Shown here: positions 10,151 to 19,875 of the stretch, in pieces
How the letters are laid out: every line of letters begins with the position of its first letter
Numbering within the stretch: the first letter of the stretch is position 1
Assembly (NCBI GenBank): GCA_002049455.2
Contig: KV918807.1
Span: 1-64,000, forward strand
Length of the DNA: 64,000 nt
Direction of reading: 5' to 3'
Source: Porphyra umbilicalis
Taxonomy: Eukaryota > Rhodophyta > Bangiophyceae > Bangiales > Bangiaceae
Made by a program: the position numbers and the translations under genes
The notes under the pieces: generated by a model
Told to the model about the DNA's origin: nothing
What the model saw: only the letters and a program-made list of their open reading frames with translations
The model's database searches: none

Positions 10151-13100
10151 TCACCGCCTGAGCCACCGGTGGTCCACGTGCCGGTAGGCGCCAAAGCGGC
10201 AGCTGGCGTCCACAACCTCGGCGCGTGCCGTCCACCGGCTGACGCGGGCGAGCGCAATGTCGAGGACCGACTGGCGGTCCTCCACGAGCAACTCGATGCG
10301 GTCATTTATGGGCACGTCGTAGGGGTTGACGGGCTCTTCCTCCCCCTCGTCCGTGTAGTCGACCGAAGGGGGGAGCGTCGACGACGCATACGAAGAGGAG
10401 GAATACCAGGAGGCGGAGGCGGAGGAGGAGGACGACGATGCCGAGCGCGAGCGCCGGCGGCGGGCGCCGTCGACTTCAGTCCGCCGCCCGCGGGGCGTCG
10501 GCGACGAGGCCGGAGCGCCGAGCGAAAAGTTCTCGAGGGCGGCCATGTGGGCCTCGGCGGGGGCGGCCGCGGCGTCGCCGCCGGCAGACACATCCAGGCG
10601 CGGCTCGGAAACGGCCTCCTCCCCTGAAAACAGCGCGTCAATGATCAGCGCGCCCGCCGGCAGCAGCGCCGGCGACGAGAGCTTCTCGTGCAGCAAGTTG
10701 ATCGCGCCCGCCAACCCCGACCGGTCGACAATCGACACGCGCACGGTGCCGTGCAGCAACACCCCCGGCCCGTGGACGATGCGCCGCCGCCGGCGGCTGC
10801 TGCGAACCATAACGACGAGCGACATGTAGGGAAGCTTGGAGAGCGTCTCTGCGGCTTGCGACACCTTAACATACGACCCGTCCGGGTCGTGGTCGCGTCC
10901 GTCGTGGCTGCTCAGGGAGAGTGCCTCGCGGGAGTGGGAGAGAGCGTACGGCGGCTCGTCGGCGATGAATTCGAGGACGAGCAGTCGCGCCATGGACCGT
11001 GCCAGCTCCGCACGAAAGTAGGGATGCTCCCGGCACAGCTGCTGCAGCGGCTCGAGGGGCAGCCAAAAGACAGTCGCCGACGAGGCAATCTCACACGCGC
11101 TAAACTTGAGCAGCTTGAGCGAGTACATGAGCATCTGCGCGTCGGGCGACGTTTCAGACAGGCCGAGCAGCGCAATGCCCGACGTCGGCCCGCAAAAGAC
11201 GCTGTGCACGGGGAAGCACCAATGCATCGTGCAGCCGGTGGACAGCTGCAAGCTCCGCCGCCCGTCGCCAAGGCTGCCGAAGGAGCCCCGCCCCGGGGGG
11301 TCGTCCATGGATCCCCGCAGGGGCGTGCTGCCCTCCGACCCCTCGCCGTCGACGTGCTCGTCGGAGAGGGACGACCGAACCGAGGCACCATAGGTCGTCT
11401 CGCCGAGCTCCGCGTAAAAGTTAATGACGGCCTCCTTGGCAGCGTCGTAATCCACATCACTGGCCGCCGGCGTGCTGTCTGCGCCCGAGCCCGACGGGCC
11501 ACCGGTGGTGCTGTTGGTGGTCGACGCGGAGATCTCATCCTCGTCCACGTCGGCCGCCGGTGCTGCAGCCGCGGGCGTGCTGTTGCCGGCCGTGTCGGCC
11601 GGCCCGTCAGAGGACGGCAAGACGCCCGACGAGTGGCCGGCGTCGGCCTCGTCCGGTGGCACGTTGAGATGGAAGCCCTTGGGCTTGGGGGACTTGGCGC
11701 CATCGCGGTCGCCTGCCGACAGCGCCGCCGACGCCGCCACGCGTGCCATGGCCGACGGCCCGTCCTCGTCAGAGCCCGACGCGACCGCCTCCGCCTCCGT
11801 CGCCCGTACAAAGTGCCCGTGCCGGTGCGACGGGATGCCCGCCTTGTCTAGCCGCTTCCGCAGCAGCTGCGACCGGCGGTGTGCCATGATGGAAGCGGAC
11901 CCGATGCGCAGCGCCCCGTCAAGGACAAGCATGAAGGAGGAGCCCTCTGGGGGTACCGACTGACGTGGGGAGAGCTGTTGGATGTGGCCAGTCTTGCGGA
12001 CGAGCCGAGAAAAGGTTGCGTCGTCGAGGGGCCCAAAGAAGGGCGACTGCCGCAACACGTCATGCGGGTTAACGACGCCGGGTCGGCGGAAGCGGTCGTT
12101 CCACAAGAAGTAGGTGCACCGCTGCTCGATGAGCTCCTCGCTCAGCTTGTCAAACTCGGACCCGTCGACGGCGCCCGATTGGCGGAGGTCGTCCAACGTG
12201 CCAGTCTGCTTGGTGTAACACAGACGCACAGCCGCGTCGGTTTGGACTTGCGCAAAGACGCGGCCGTCGAGCGTCTCGAGCCGGTTGAGGTAGGTGACCA
12301 CGTTTTCGTACAGGCGCTCCACCTCTTGGGCGACCAGCGGGGACTCGAGGAGCCACTCCTCTTTGAGCACCTCCACGATAGAGCTGGCGAGCACGTTGGC
12401 GACGGCGATGGAGCCCTCCACGTTGCTCTTCCCGAGCAACCCCTGGGCTTTTTTGAATGCATGCCGTAGAGGGGTCTTGTGAAGCAGCGCCGCAAGGTTG
12501 CCGAGTTTGGACTTGTGCAGGAAGACAAACAGCTGGTGTGGGCGCCCTTCGTCATTAGCATCCATGGCCTTAAAGATGTCCTCGGAGAGAGCGGCGAGGG
12601 ACCCGAGCTCCACCACGTTGACGTTGAATCCCGTGCGCACGTGGGCGAGCATGGACGTCAGGACGCGGCGGCGGACTTCCCGGTCCAAATCCGTACCGAC
12701 TTGACCGATGTCCGCTTCCCGCCGCAAGTCGCGGAACATGACGTTGGGCGCCCGGTACACATACGAGGACGTTGTCGCGGAGGACGGGCGCGGCGCGTGG
12801 AACCTGCGGGCGCCGTCAGCTGCCGGGGCGCTCGACGTGTCCACCCCACCACTGGACGACGCGCCGGGCTCCGTCGACGACCCGCTGGCGCCCCCCCCAG
12901 GGGCGGCCCCAGTGGTCGCCGCTCGGCCGCCACTGTCGCCGCCACCACCCGTCGCCGTCCCCGCGGCGTCAGAGGGCTTGCTCCGGTAGCTCCGCCAGTG
13001 GGAGAAGCGGCCCTTGTGCTTCTCCTCCACCGGACGGATCGTCGGGATGAGCAGCGGGCTGCTGCTCGACAGCCGCGGCGACGGCGGCACGGAGCCATGC

Positions 13101-15067
13101 GCGAGGCTCAACCGCGGCGTCGCGTCCCATCCCCGCGGTCGCTCTGTTGACCGCTGGTCGTTGCGGTCGAGGGAGCCCCGCTCGGCGGCACCCGGCGGCG
13201 GCGATCGAGGCGGCGTCCGCCACGGCTGCTGCACCGAGTCGCGGCGGCTGCTGCCCGGGTCGATGCTCATCCGGCGGCCCGCGTGGTGGATGTCCATAGA
13301 CCGCCGCATGTCCGACTGGAGGCCTGACAGGCTCGTCCGCCCCGGGTGGAGGTCGAGGGAGGCTCGCATGTAGTTTTCGGCAACGTCACCATCCGTCCAA
13401 CACTTGGGGATGACGTTGTCCCGCACGTACGACCAGCGGGCGCTCTTGAAGAACCCGTCAATGACGATCGAGTCGAGGATCTGGTACGTCTTTTGCTGCA
13501 TAAGCGCGCGCGCGCGCGCCAGAAAGTCGGCCTTGGTCGGGTCTGGCTTGTTGAGTCCGAGCCACGACAGCGCGGGGCTGATGGCGAGGCCATTGACGAG
13601 CAGCGACAGCGCGACGACGCCGGTCGTCCACAAGACCACCCGAGAGCGCACCTCGTCCGGGACCGTCTCGGACTCGCCAACCTCGAGCGCAAGGATGAGC
13701 GACACGGCGCCGCGGAGGCCCGACAGGCTGACGACAATCGCTTGGCGCCATGTGTACCACTTTTGGCGCCACGCCAGAGCCGGGTGGAAGATACCCAGCA
13801 GCGCAAAGCGGAGAACCTGCAGGAAGGCAAAGTAGGCGAGGATAAACAGGTAGTCCTGCCACTCGTGCGGGACGCCCGCGCAAGACCAGGAGAAGGCCGT
13901 CACGAGCACCCCCGAGTAGACAAACACAATGGTGTTGGCCATCCACCCGAGGAGCTCCCAAAAGTGGGCAAGCGGCTCCCGCGCAGAGGGGGTGATGAGG
14001 GCCTTGCCGAGCGAAGATAACAGCAGCCCCGACGTCACGTTGCAGATGACACCCGAGAGGCGGGCCGGCGACTGAGCCGTCCAAAAGCCGAGAAAGGCGG
14101 TGATGAGGGTGATGGACGTCTCAACCTCAAACATCTCGCACACGAGGGCGAGGCCGACGAGAGCGACCAAGCCAAATGCCAGCCCCATCGCCACGCCACC
14201 GAGGGAGAGGCGGATCAGCTCAACGATAATCTCGCCAGTCGACAACTGCACTCCGTCGACGCGTGCGTTGGTGAAAAAGGCCTCAAACAGCACAAATGCC
14301 GAGCCGTCGTTGATGAGGCTCTCCCCCTCGATGAGCACGTTGAGGTACTCGCTGGCGCCGACCGACTTGAGCGTCGCCGTCACGGAGATGGGGTCCGTCG
14401 CGGAGAGCATCGACCCAAACATGAGCGCAGACCACCAGGTCCACCCCGGCGTCTGGATGACCAGCTTCTGAAAGGCGCCGACCGCAAACACCTGCAGGAT
14501 GACAATGACAAAAGCGAGCAAGCAGATGGGCCGGAAGAGCCGCTTGAAGATGTGCCACTCGGTGTTGAAGGCCGCCTCAAAGATGAGCGGCGCGAGAAAT
14601 ACAAAGAAAAAGGTGTTGGGCGGGCTGAGGTGCACCCACTGCCGGAGCGATGTTGTCAAGAGGCCGAGGTCCACCGCGCAGCCGAGGACGCCCAGCAGGG
14701 CGCCGAGCACCAGCAGCATCAGCGTGTAGGGGAAGCGGATGATGCGCGTCATTGGCTGCGCGATAACCCCGAGCAGCAGCGCAATCAGGGGAAAGATGAT
14801 GACGGTGAAGTCGCGCTTGCAGTCCGCGTCGCACTCCCCGTTGGGCACCGCCAGGAGGCACGAGGAGGGCGTCTGCCGGTTGCACAGGGCGCCAAAGATG
14901 ACCTCCCCATTCTCACCAACGGCGGCCGACGCGCGGGAGACGGGGCCGGGCGTGACCGCCGCGACAGCCGCTTCGGCGATGGCGTCCACGGCGGCGCCGG
15001 CGGCAATGTCCATGGCGGCCAAACCGCCCGCGTGCAGGTGGCCCGACACAGGGGGGGGGGGTGACAT
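10151..15067 (-). CDS. SOS1: SOS1/NHX7-type plasma-membrane Na+/H+ antiporter
   Basis: Intronless, 1638 aa from the ATG at 15067. An in-frame extension upstream has no ATG and looks like leader. Residues about 85-505 form a CPA1 exchanger with roughly 12 membrane segments: FTVIIFPLIALLLGVIAQ, then FFFVFLAPLIFEAAFNTEWH, the ion-site pair in SATDPISVTATLKSVGASEY and IEGESLINDGSAFVLFEAFF, and SLSGLRGAVSLILALEVGE. A cytosolic tail of over 1100 aa follows, with an acidic/Ser-rich linker. It includes a cyclic-nucleotide-binding-like segment (VLRQSPFFGPLDDATFSRLV, then SFMLVLDGALRIGSASI). Long tail plus CNB-like domain is the plant SOS1/NHX7/8 architecture; the family exports Na+ using the H+ gradient. 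A marine intertidal alga would need this. Ser-rich stretches such as RRDSVQQ and RRMSID are possible kinase sites, by inference only. Confidence 0.9.
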   Translation of the reverse strand: MSPPPPVSGHLHAGGLAAMDIAAGAAVDAIAEAAVAAVTPGPVSRASAAVGENGEVIFGALCNRQTPSSCLLAVPNGECDADCKRDFTVIIFPLIALLLGVIAQPMTRIIRFPYTLMLLVLGALLGVLGCAVDLGLLTTSLRQWVHLSPPNTFFFVFLAPLIFEAAFNTEWHIFKRLFRPICLLAFVIVILQVFAVGAFQKLVIQTPGWTWWSALMFGSMLSATDPISVTATLKSVGASEYLNVLIEGESLINDGSAFVLFEAFFTNARVDGVQLSTGEIIVELIRLSLGGVAMGLAFGLVALVGLALVCEMFEVETSITLITAFLGFWTAQSPARLSGVICNVTSGLLLSSLGKALITPSAREPLAHFWELLGWMANTIVFVYSGVLVTAFSWSCAGVPHEWQDYLFILAYFAFLQVLRFALLGIFHPALAWRQKWYTWRQAIVVSLSGLRGAVSLILALEVGESETVPDEVRSRVVLWTTGVVALSLLVNGLAISPALSWLGLNKPDPTKADFLARARALMQQKTYQILDSIVIDGFFKSARWSYVRDNVIPKCWTDGDVAENYMRASLDLHPGRTSLSGLQSDMRRSMDIHHAGRRMSIDPGSSRRDSVQQPWRTPPRSPPPGAAERGSLDRNDQRSTERPRGWDATPRLSLAHGSVPPSPRLSSSSPLLIPTIRPVEEKHKGRFSHWRSYRSKPSDAAGTATGGGGDSGGRAATTGAAPGGGASGSSTEPGASSSGGVDTSSAPAADGARRFHAPRPSSATTSSYVYRAPNVMFRDLRREADIGQVGTDLDREVRRRVLTSMLAHVRTGFNVNVVELGSLAALSEDIFKAMDANDEGRPHQLFVFLHKSKLGNLAALLHKTPLRHAFKKAQGLLGKSNVEGSIAVANVLASSIVEVLKEEWLLESPLVAQEVERLYENVVTYLNRLETLDGRVFAQVQTDAAVRLCYTKQTGTLDDLRQSGAVDGSEFDKLSEELIEQRCTYFLWNDRFRRPGVVNPHDVLRQSPFFGPLDDATFSRLVRKTGHIQQLSPRQSVPPEGSSFMLVLDGALRIGSASIMAHRRSQLLRKRLDKAGIPSHRHGHFVRATEAEAVASGSDEDGPSAMARVAASAALSAGDRDGAKSPKPKGFHLNVPPDEADAGHSSGVLPSSDGPADTAGNSTPAAAAPAADVDEDEISASTTNSTTGGPSGSGADSTPAASDVDYDAAKEAVINFYAELGETTYGASVRSSLSDEHVDGEGSEGSTPLRGSMDDPPGRGSFGSLGDGRRSLQLSTGCTMHWCFPVHSVFCGPTSGIALLGLSETSPDAQMLMYSLKLLKFSACEIASSATVFWLPLEPLQQLCREHPYFRAELARSMARLLVLEFIADEPPYALSHSREALSLSSHDGRDHDPDGSYVKVSQAAETLSKLPYMSLVVMVRSSRRRRRIVHGPGVLLHGTVRVSIVDRSGLAGAINLLHEKLSSPALLPAGALIIDALFSGEEAVSEPRLDVSAGGDAAAAPAEAHMAALENFSLGAPASSPTPRGRRTEVDGARRRRSRSASSSSSSASASWYSSSSYASSTLPPSVDYTDEGEEEPVNPYDVPINDRIELLVEDRQSVLDIALARVSRWTARAEVVDASCRFGAYRHVDHRWLRR

Positions 15068-16161
15068 AAAAGTGGAGGGTGGCGGGGGGGGGGGGGGGCA
15101 GCGCGACACTCGCGGTGCGTCTTGAGGAGGGGAGGGGGTTGTATAGCCGGCAACCAGAAAATAGCGGCCGCGACAACCCCCTGCCGGATACTGTACCAGT
15201 TGGTCGGGCGGCCGGCGCGCCGCCGGCCTGGCCCAGACGGCAACGGCGGCGCGGTGCACGCCCCCCCCCCCCCCCTGAGGTCAATCCGCTGCGCCGGTAG
15301 AAGTCGGAGAGTGCAACGAAGCCGCCGCCCGCCGCGCCCAAACGCCAACGGGCAGCGGCAGCGCCCCCGTGAGTCGACTGCTTGCGGCGGGGTGGCGCAA
15401 CGCCGCCCTCGGAGAACGCACTGTTCCCCGGCGTGTCGACGATGCCAGCGTCTTCGATTGGGCGCACGAGCACAGCGCACGCGCAGCAATTCCGGTCTGG
15501 GTGGGGCTGCGCCGCGGCACGACGCTCGGACCAAAGCGCCCTGCATGCAATTCTACCCTTCTGCCCCCTCGGGATCGCGGTTTTCAGCACGCGCAAAACC
15601 GACTGAGCGAACCCGTCGTCATGCAAGGCACTCCCAGCCCGGTGTCTGATTGGATGAGACGTTGGCCTGGGAGGAGAGGATTTTCGAGTTTCGAGCAGGA
15701 CCCGGTGTGGCGGGCATCCAGTTGTAGAGCGCCGCACGAAGGGACGGGACCGGCCGTCCGACTGTACGCTGCGCAGCTGTGCGTGGCGTTGCCTGTCCTG
15801 CCCAGTGTCGTGGCGGGTCTGGCTGCATCATGCGAAATCGGGGATCGCACCGTGCGGAGGTCTGCGCGTATGGCACGTAGGCCACCTCGGAGTCTCGTAA
15901 GGGAGTGACGGCGGCGGCGGAGGGATCGTGGACACAGAGAATGTCGGGACCCTGGTTTTTTGATGACGGGAGGGCTAATCGTCGACGACCTGCCTGAACG
16001 GAGAGGAGCCAGAGAGGCCACTGGGGAGGACGCCCGCTACGTTTGTTCTTCTTGCGTTCAAAATCCAGAAATCCATTCGAGCGGGGCGCACACAGTGACA
16101 GAATATTCACAATCCGCGCTGGCCCTACGGCACCCGATCTGTGCCCTGGTCCCCCCCACCA
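15068..16161. other. Intergenic upstream of the antiporter gene
   Basis: Contains the antiporter promoter and leader, with G-runs at 15051-15060 and 15079-15098. No other gene, RNA gene or repeat was recognised. Confidence 0.35.
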
Positions 16162-16169
16162 TTTGGAGT

Positions 16170-17149
16170 AAGATTGTCATTTACCGATCGGTACGATTTT
16201 CTGTACCGTTTACCGGGCGGTATACCGGTATACCGATATCGTATCGGTATCTGGGTATCATAATTTCGTAAGTAATTCCGATTCTCAGCACTCGACCGGG
16301 CTGCCCACTGTCCGCCAACCAGCGGAACCACACAGACCAAGCCCTTCCCAGGCCCACTCGACCCCATCCCTTCACCCCCACGCCCATGTTTTCCAACGCA
16401 CGCCAAACCGCACCGTTTAATCATCACGCACCAAGGCAAGCATGTCCACAGTAAACTGCTCCCCCGTCCTGCTCCCAACCAAGTGACGCAGGGGAAACCC
16501 GATGCAGTAGGCAACCCAGTAGTTCGACGCGCTAGTATCGCCCCGCTTGTAGCGCTCGCCCGTCCGTCGAAGCGACTTCCACACGGACATTGTCGTGGCC
16601 TGCATCGTCATGCAGGGGAGGGGGTACGGAGGGGTACAAGCAGAGGAAGGGAAAAGCAAAAGGGCAGGTAGAGGAGTGCAGAGGAGTGCGCGCACGGAGA
16701 CAGGGTGCTCAACGGTATGGGTGGGGAAGCGGGAGAGCGTCGTGCACCTGCCGCTGTGCGAGGCAGAGCGCGGCGAGCGGCCGTTGCGCGGAGCTGTCCG
16801 GACTGGTGCCGCTTCGATCCGGTGCCTGGCGTCTGCGCCGCAGGCCCAGCTGAGCCAAAGCAAGGCTGCTTGGCCAGTGACTGTGAGCAGGTGTGGCCAC
16901 GGGGCCAGGTGGACTGGGGTGGTATGCCAGGCTGTGGTACCCGATGCGCCGACGAACGTAGGTGGCCTGTTGCCAGTCGGGGACAGGTCAGTCGGCAGGG
17001 GGGGGGGAGGTCTCCAAGCATTAAATACTTTATCATTACCGTACCGAATCATACCGACGTGTGAGCATGTGGAAAATACCGTTTACCGATCGGGATACCG
17101 ACCGTCACCGATTTCGTGTACCGACAGAATTTACCGATCTACCAACCTT
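16170..17149. mobile_element. hAT-like non-autonomous element with 8-bp target duplication
   Basis: The element is flanked by identical 8-mers ATTTGGAG at 16162-16169 and 17150-17157. Its ends are imperfect inverted repeats: left TAAGATTGTCATTTACCGATC, right (read inward) AAGGTTGGTAGATCGGTAAA. Both subterminal regions, about 16181-16260 and 17036-17140, are packed with TACCG/CGGTA motifs in both orientations. An 8-bp duplication plus subterminal CGGTA clusters is characteristic of hAT-superfamily elements. Inside is a short ORF (16417-16611, minus) resembling the N-terminal start of hAT transposases. At 980 bp the element cannot code for a complete transposase. Confidence 0.7.
16417..16611 (-). 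pseudogene. Remnant of a hAT transposase N-terminus
   Basis: A 64-residue ORF from an ATG at 16611 contains SVWKSLRRTGERYKRGDTSA followed by SNYWVAYC. This recalls the BED-like start of hAT transposases (V-W-x3-F/L-x-R-T-G-E-x-Y-K, then a Trp and Cys), but the second zinc-ligand cysteine and everything downstream are missing. It sits inside the element with hAT-like ends, so a decayed or internally deleted transposase is the simplest reading. It could also be a chance ORF. Confidence 0.35.
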
Positions 17150-17157
17150 ATTTGGAG

Positions 17158-17920
17158 GGCGCGGATTGACTGCTGCACCTGGTGCGATTGTCAGCGCTGT
17201 TGCATGCCCCTGTCCTCCACGCTTCGCGCAAGCCCATAGCCAACACGTCGCGTCAGCCAGCAGTCTCTCTGACTGCTCGGCCGCCATGTCAGTAGCCGCA
17301 CGCCGTATTTACGGGAGTTGGTCGTCTGTTCTCGTCGCCCGCCGGCATGCGCACCACGTGTCGACTGAACAGCCCGCCTTCTCTGCTGTCGAGGCATATC
17401 ACCTGCCCGGTTCAACGTCTCACAGCACGGGCAGAGTAGGGGTTCGGTGCGTCGGTCTGATGAGCTCTGGAATCGGAGGACTTTATATCCTACCCCTGTC
17501 TGAGGCTGCGAGCCTCACGTGGAGTGCGCGGTGCGTGTCCAGCCAAGACAAAAAACGTGCAGGAGCTTGACAGGACACCTACAGACCAGCTGCGGTCGAG
17601 GACCCCCGCCCACAAAAAAAAGAAAAAAACGGGCAGCGACGGATACGGCGGCTCGACACGCCGTGGTCTAACAAGCAACCCCGGGGCCACGCGCAGCAGT
17701 CCGCAGCACCTGCGGCAATACACCCATACACTGGCCCCCACAGGCCGGGCGCCACCCGCCGTCTAGCACATCCGCCATTGCTGGCGCCGCCACCCAACCC
17801 ACGCGGCTCTTCCAGCCCTCCTCCCGCGGGCGCGGGCCCGCGCCCGCCCGCCCGACATACCGCATACCTCCGCCTGGCCGCAACCTGCGCCGTCGCACCC
17901 CCCACCCCCCTTCTACACTT
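17158..17920. other. Intergenic, 3' of the repeat-protein gene
   Basis: No gene recognised. The A-run at 17614-17627 and the moderately GC-rich flank are probably 3' untranslated DNA of the minus-strand gene ending at 17921. Confidence 0.3.
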
Positions 17921-18803
17921 CTACTCACTCGTCCCCGGCACCTCCCCCTCCCGCCCCCCCCCCCCCCCCCCCTCCCCCCGGCGGCCGCTTGGCAGCCGGC
18001 AAGCTCCCTCCACCCCCCCATGCGCGGGACTCCAAAACGGCGCCCCCGCCGGACTCATCCCCCGCGACCGTGCCGCGAGGTTGTCCCCGTGGCGCCCCCC
18101 CACCGGGGGCGCACCCGCGCCCGCCCGCGGCGGCCCGCCGCGGCGGGCAGGCGCAAAAAAGGAGCCGCCGGCCGGCGACATGCCCCGTGTGCGCGTCGCA
18201 AGGCGGTGGTCCCCCCCCCGGACGGCACCTTGCCCGCTGCCGCGGCGGCGGCGCGGGCGGCCACCACCGCCGCCGCGGTGGGGGTGCCCGCCCCCGGGCG
18301 GGCGGGCCCGCCGCGGTGGCCCGGCCCAAAAAAGGGTGCGCCGGCAGGGGACCACCCCGCCCCGCGGGCGGCGAGGTTGACCCCGACGTGTGTCGGCGCC
18401 TGGGGGGTGCCCGCCCCGGGGCGGGCGGGCGGCGGCAGGTGGCGGGGACCGTAAAAGGGGGCGCCGCGGGGCGACCAGCCAGTCACCCGCAAACGCGTCG
18501 GGCGCGTCATGAGGGGGAGCGGCGCCTCGGCGGGCGCGCCGGCGCGGCGCGTCGCCGCTGCGAGCGCGGCAGCGGTGGCGGCGGCGGCTGCGCGGCGCGA
18601 CACGGAAGCTGGGCCGTAAAAGGGGCGGCCGAGCGGCGAGTAGCCGCGGTGGCCGCCCGAGGAGGGCGCCTTGGCAGCCGAGGGCGGGGGGGGGGGGGGT
18701 CTGCCGATGCCCGTAGGGGCGGGGGGGGGGTCCGGCGCGCGCGCGTCGGCAGGCGAGGAGCCAAGCCGCAGACGCCCAGCGGCGGCGTCGGGACGAAGGC
18801 CAT
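17921..18803 (-). CDS. Plastid-targeted, disordered [W/Y/M]SP-repeat protein (candidate Rubisco linker)
   Basis: No family recognised. The ATG at 18803 begins MAFVPTPPLGVCGLAPRLPT, a good red-algal-style transit peptide. After a C14 run (18686-18699 on the plus strand), where the frame must change, come five copies of a sticker: GYSPLGRPFYGP (18645-18610), GWSPRGAPFYGP (18480-18445), GWSPAGAPFFGP (18357-18322), GMSPAGGSFFAP (18184-18149) and GMSPAGAPFWSP (18061-18026). A second frame change falls in the C9 run at 18211-18219. Start-to-start spacing is about 55, 41, 58 and 41 residues. Linkers are Ala/Pro/Gly/Arg-rich and themselves conserved (P-A-R-x-GAG-T/A-P; NLAAR before copies 3 and 5). 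About 293 aa, basic, no predicted fold. The pattern resembles multivalent Rubisco linkers, especially the W-S-P stickers reported for diatom PYCO1. That function is inference only; a cell-wall or scaffold protein is the alternative. Confidence 0.6.
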
Positions 18804-19875
18804 GGCGGCGCGACGCGGGTGGCGGTGGGAAGAGGGGGACGTCACCGACGCCGACAAAGGCACGCGGGGTCTGGGGGATCAGGGAGGCACGTCGGTTTGA
18901 CAGTGGGGAACGGGGGAGGTCCGCAGAGGTCGGCACGACTGTCGATCCGTGAGGGGGGATGGCGGCGCAGCAGCCCGGCACCAAGCGGGTCTCTTATCCT
19001 CTTGCGCCGCCGCCACACCCGCCGCGAGGCGCCCGCGGCGGGGCGCGCCAGCGTGAGCGCGCTCGTGCAGCCGCGCTGCATCCCTGCCGTGGCGACGCGA
19101 GCGGTGGCTCGGACGCCGGCGGCGCACCGCCTACGTGGCTCCCCCGATGCACCCAGCGGATGCTCGGCCGCCCACAGGTGGCCGTCGGTTCGATCATCTG
19201 GGAGATTCAAAGTTCCACGCCCGTCCCCTGGCCTCCTGCTCGTCGTGGCGGCGACCTGTGGCGCCCTGCTTCCACTCCCACAGCCGCCGTGGAGGCGCCA
19301 GCCCGGCGCTGCGGTCGCGCCCAAGCTGCAGCCGAAGAGCGTATTGCTGCACGCTATCGGGCGGCCGGCACCAGCTGGCACTGCAGTGGGGCGGGGGGAG
19401 GTCACCGAACCTGGGGGCGGTTGTGGCGCGGACAGCTCGAATGCAATGTCGGCCTGTGCTGCGAGCTTCTTCCACTGGCGTTGGGATTTTGGGTGGCGTG
19501 GGACACAAGTAGACCACACTCGAGGAGACGTATCTCAGGCGTCGAGATACTTGGAATCTAGGGTTCTTGGCCAATGGGCACACGTTCAGGAGATTCCACA
19601 CAGCAATGACTCATACGACAGAATTCTGAAATGTAATCAATACAAATGGTAATCGTTCAGTAGATCCATTGCGAAACAGAACAAATCGGGCTGGATCAAT
19701 TGCAATACCAGAAGTAGGTCACCTGTGGTCAGGATCGCTTAGTGATCGCGCCCATGTCCATCGCTTCCACCGCCACCACCACCATCACCACCGTCCCGCC
19801 AGCTCGAACTCGCCAAGCCGTCGAACCCGCCACCTCCGTGACGCTGCATCGACGCCAACCTGCGCAGGCATCACC
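18804..19875. other. Divergent intergenic region
   Basis: Lies between the repeat-protein gene (minus) and the glutathione peroxidase gene (plus), so it probably contains both promoters. It is GC-rich to about 19480, then AT-richer at 19540-19740. No convincing ORF or RNA gene was seen. Confidence 0.35.

Noticed and set aside
15068-15259. 64-residue N-terminal extension of the antiporter
   Set aside because: No ATG in the extension, which also runs through a pyrimidine/G-run leader. The ATG at 15067 precedes the expected N-terminal region.
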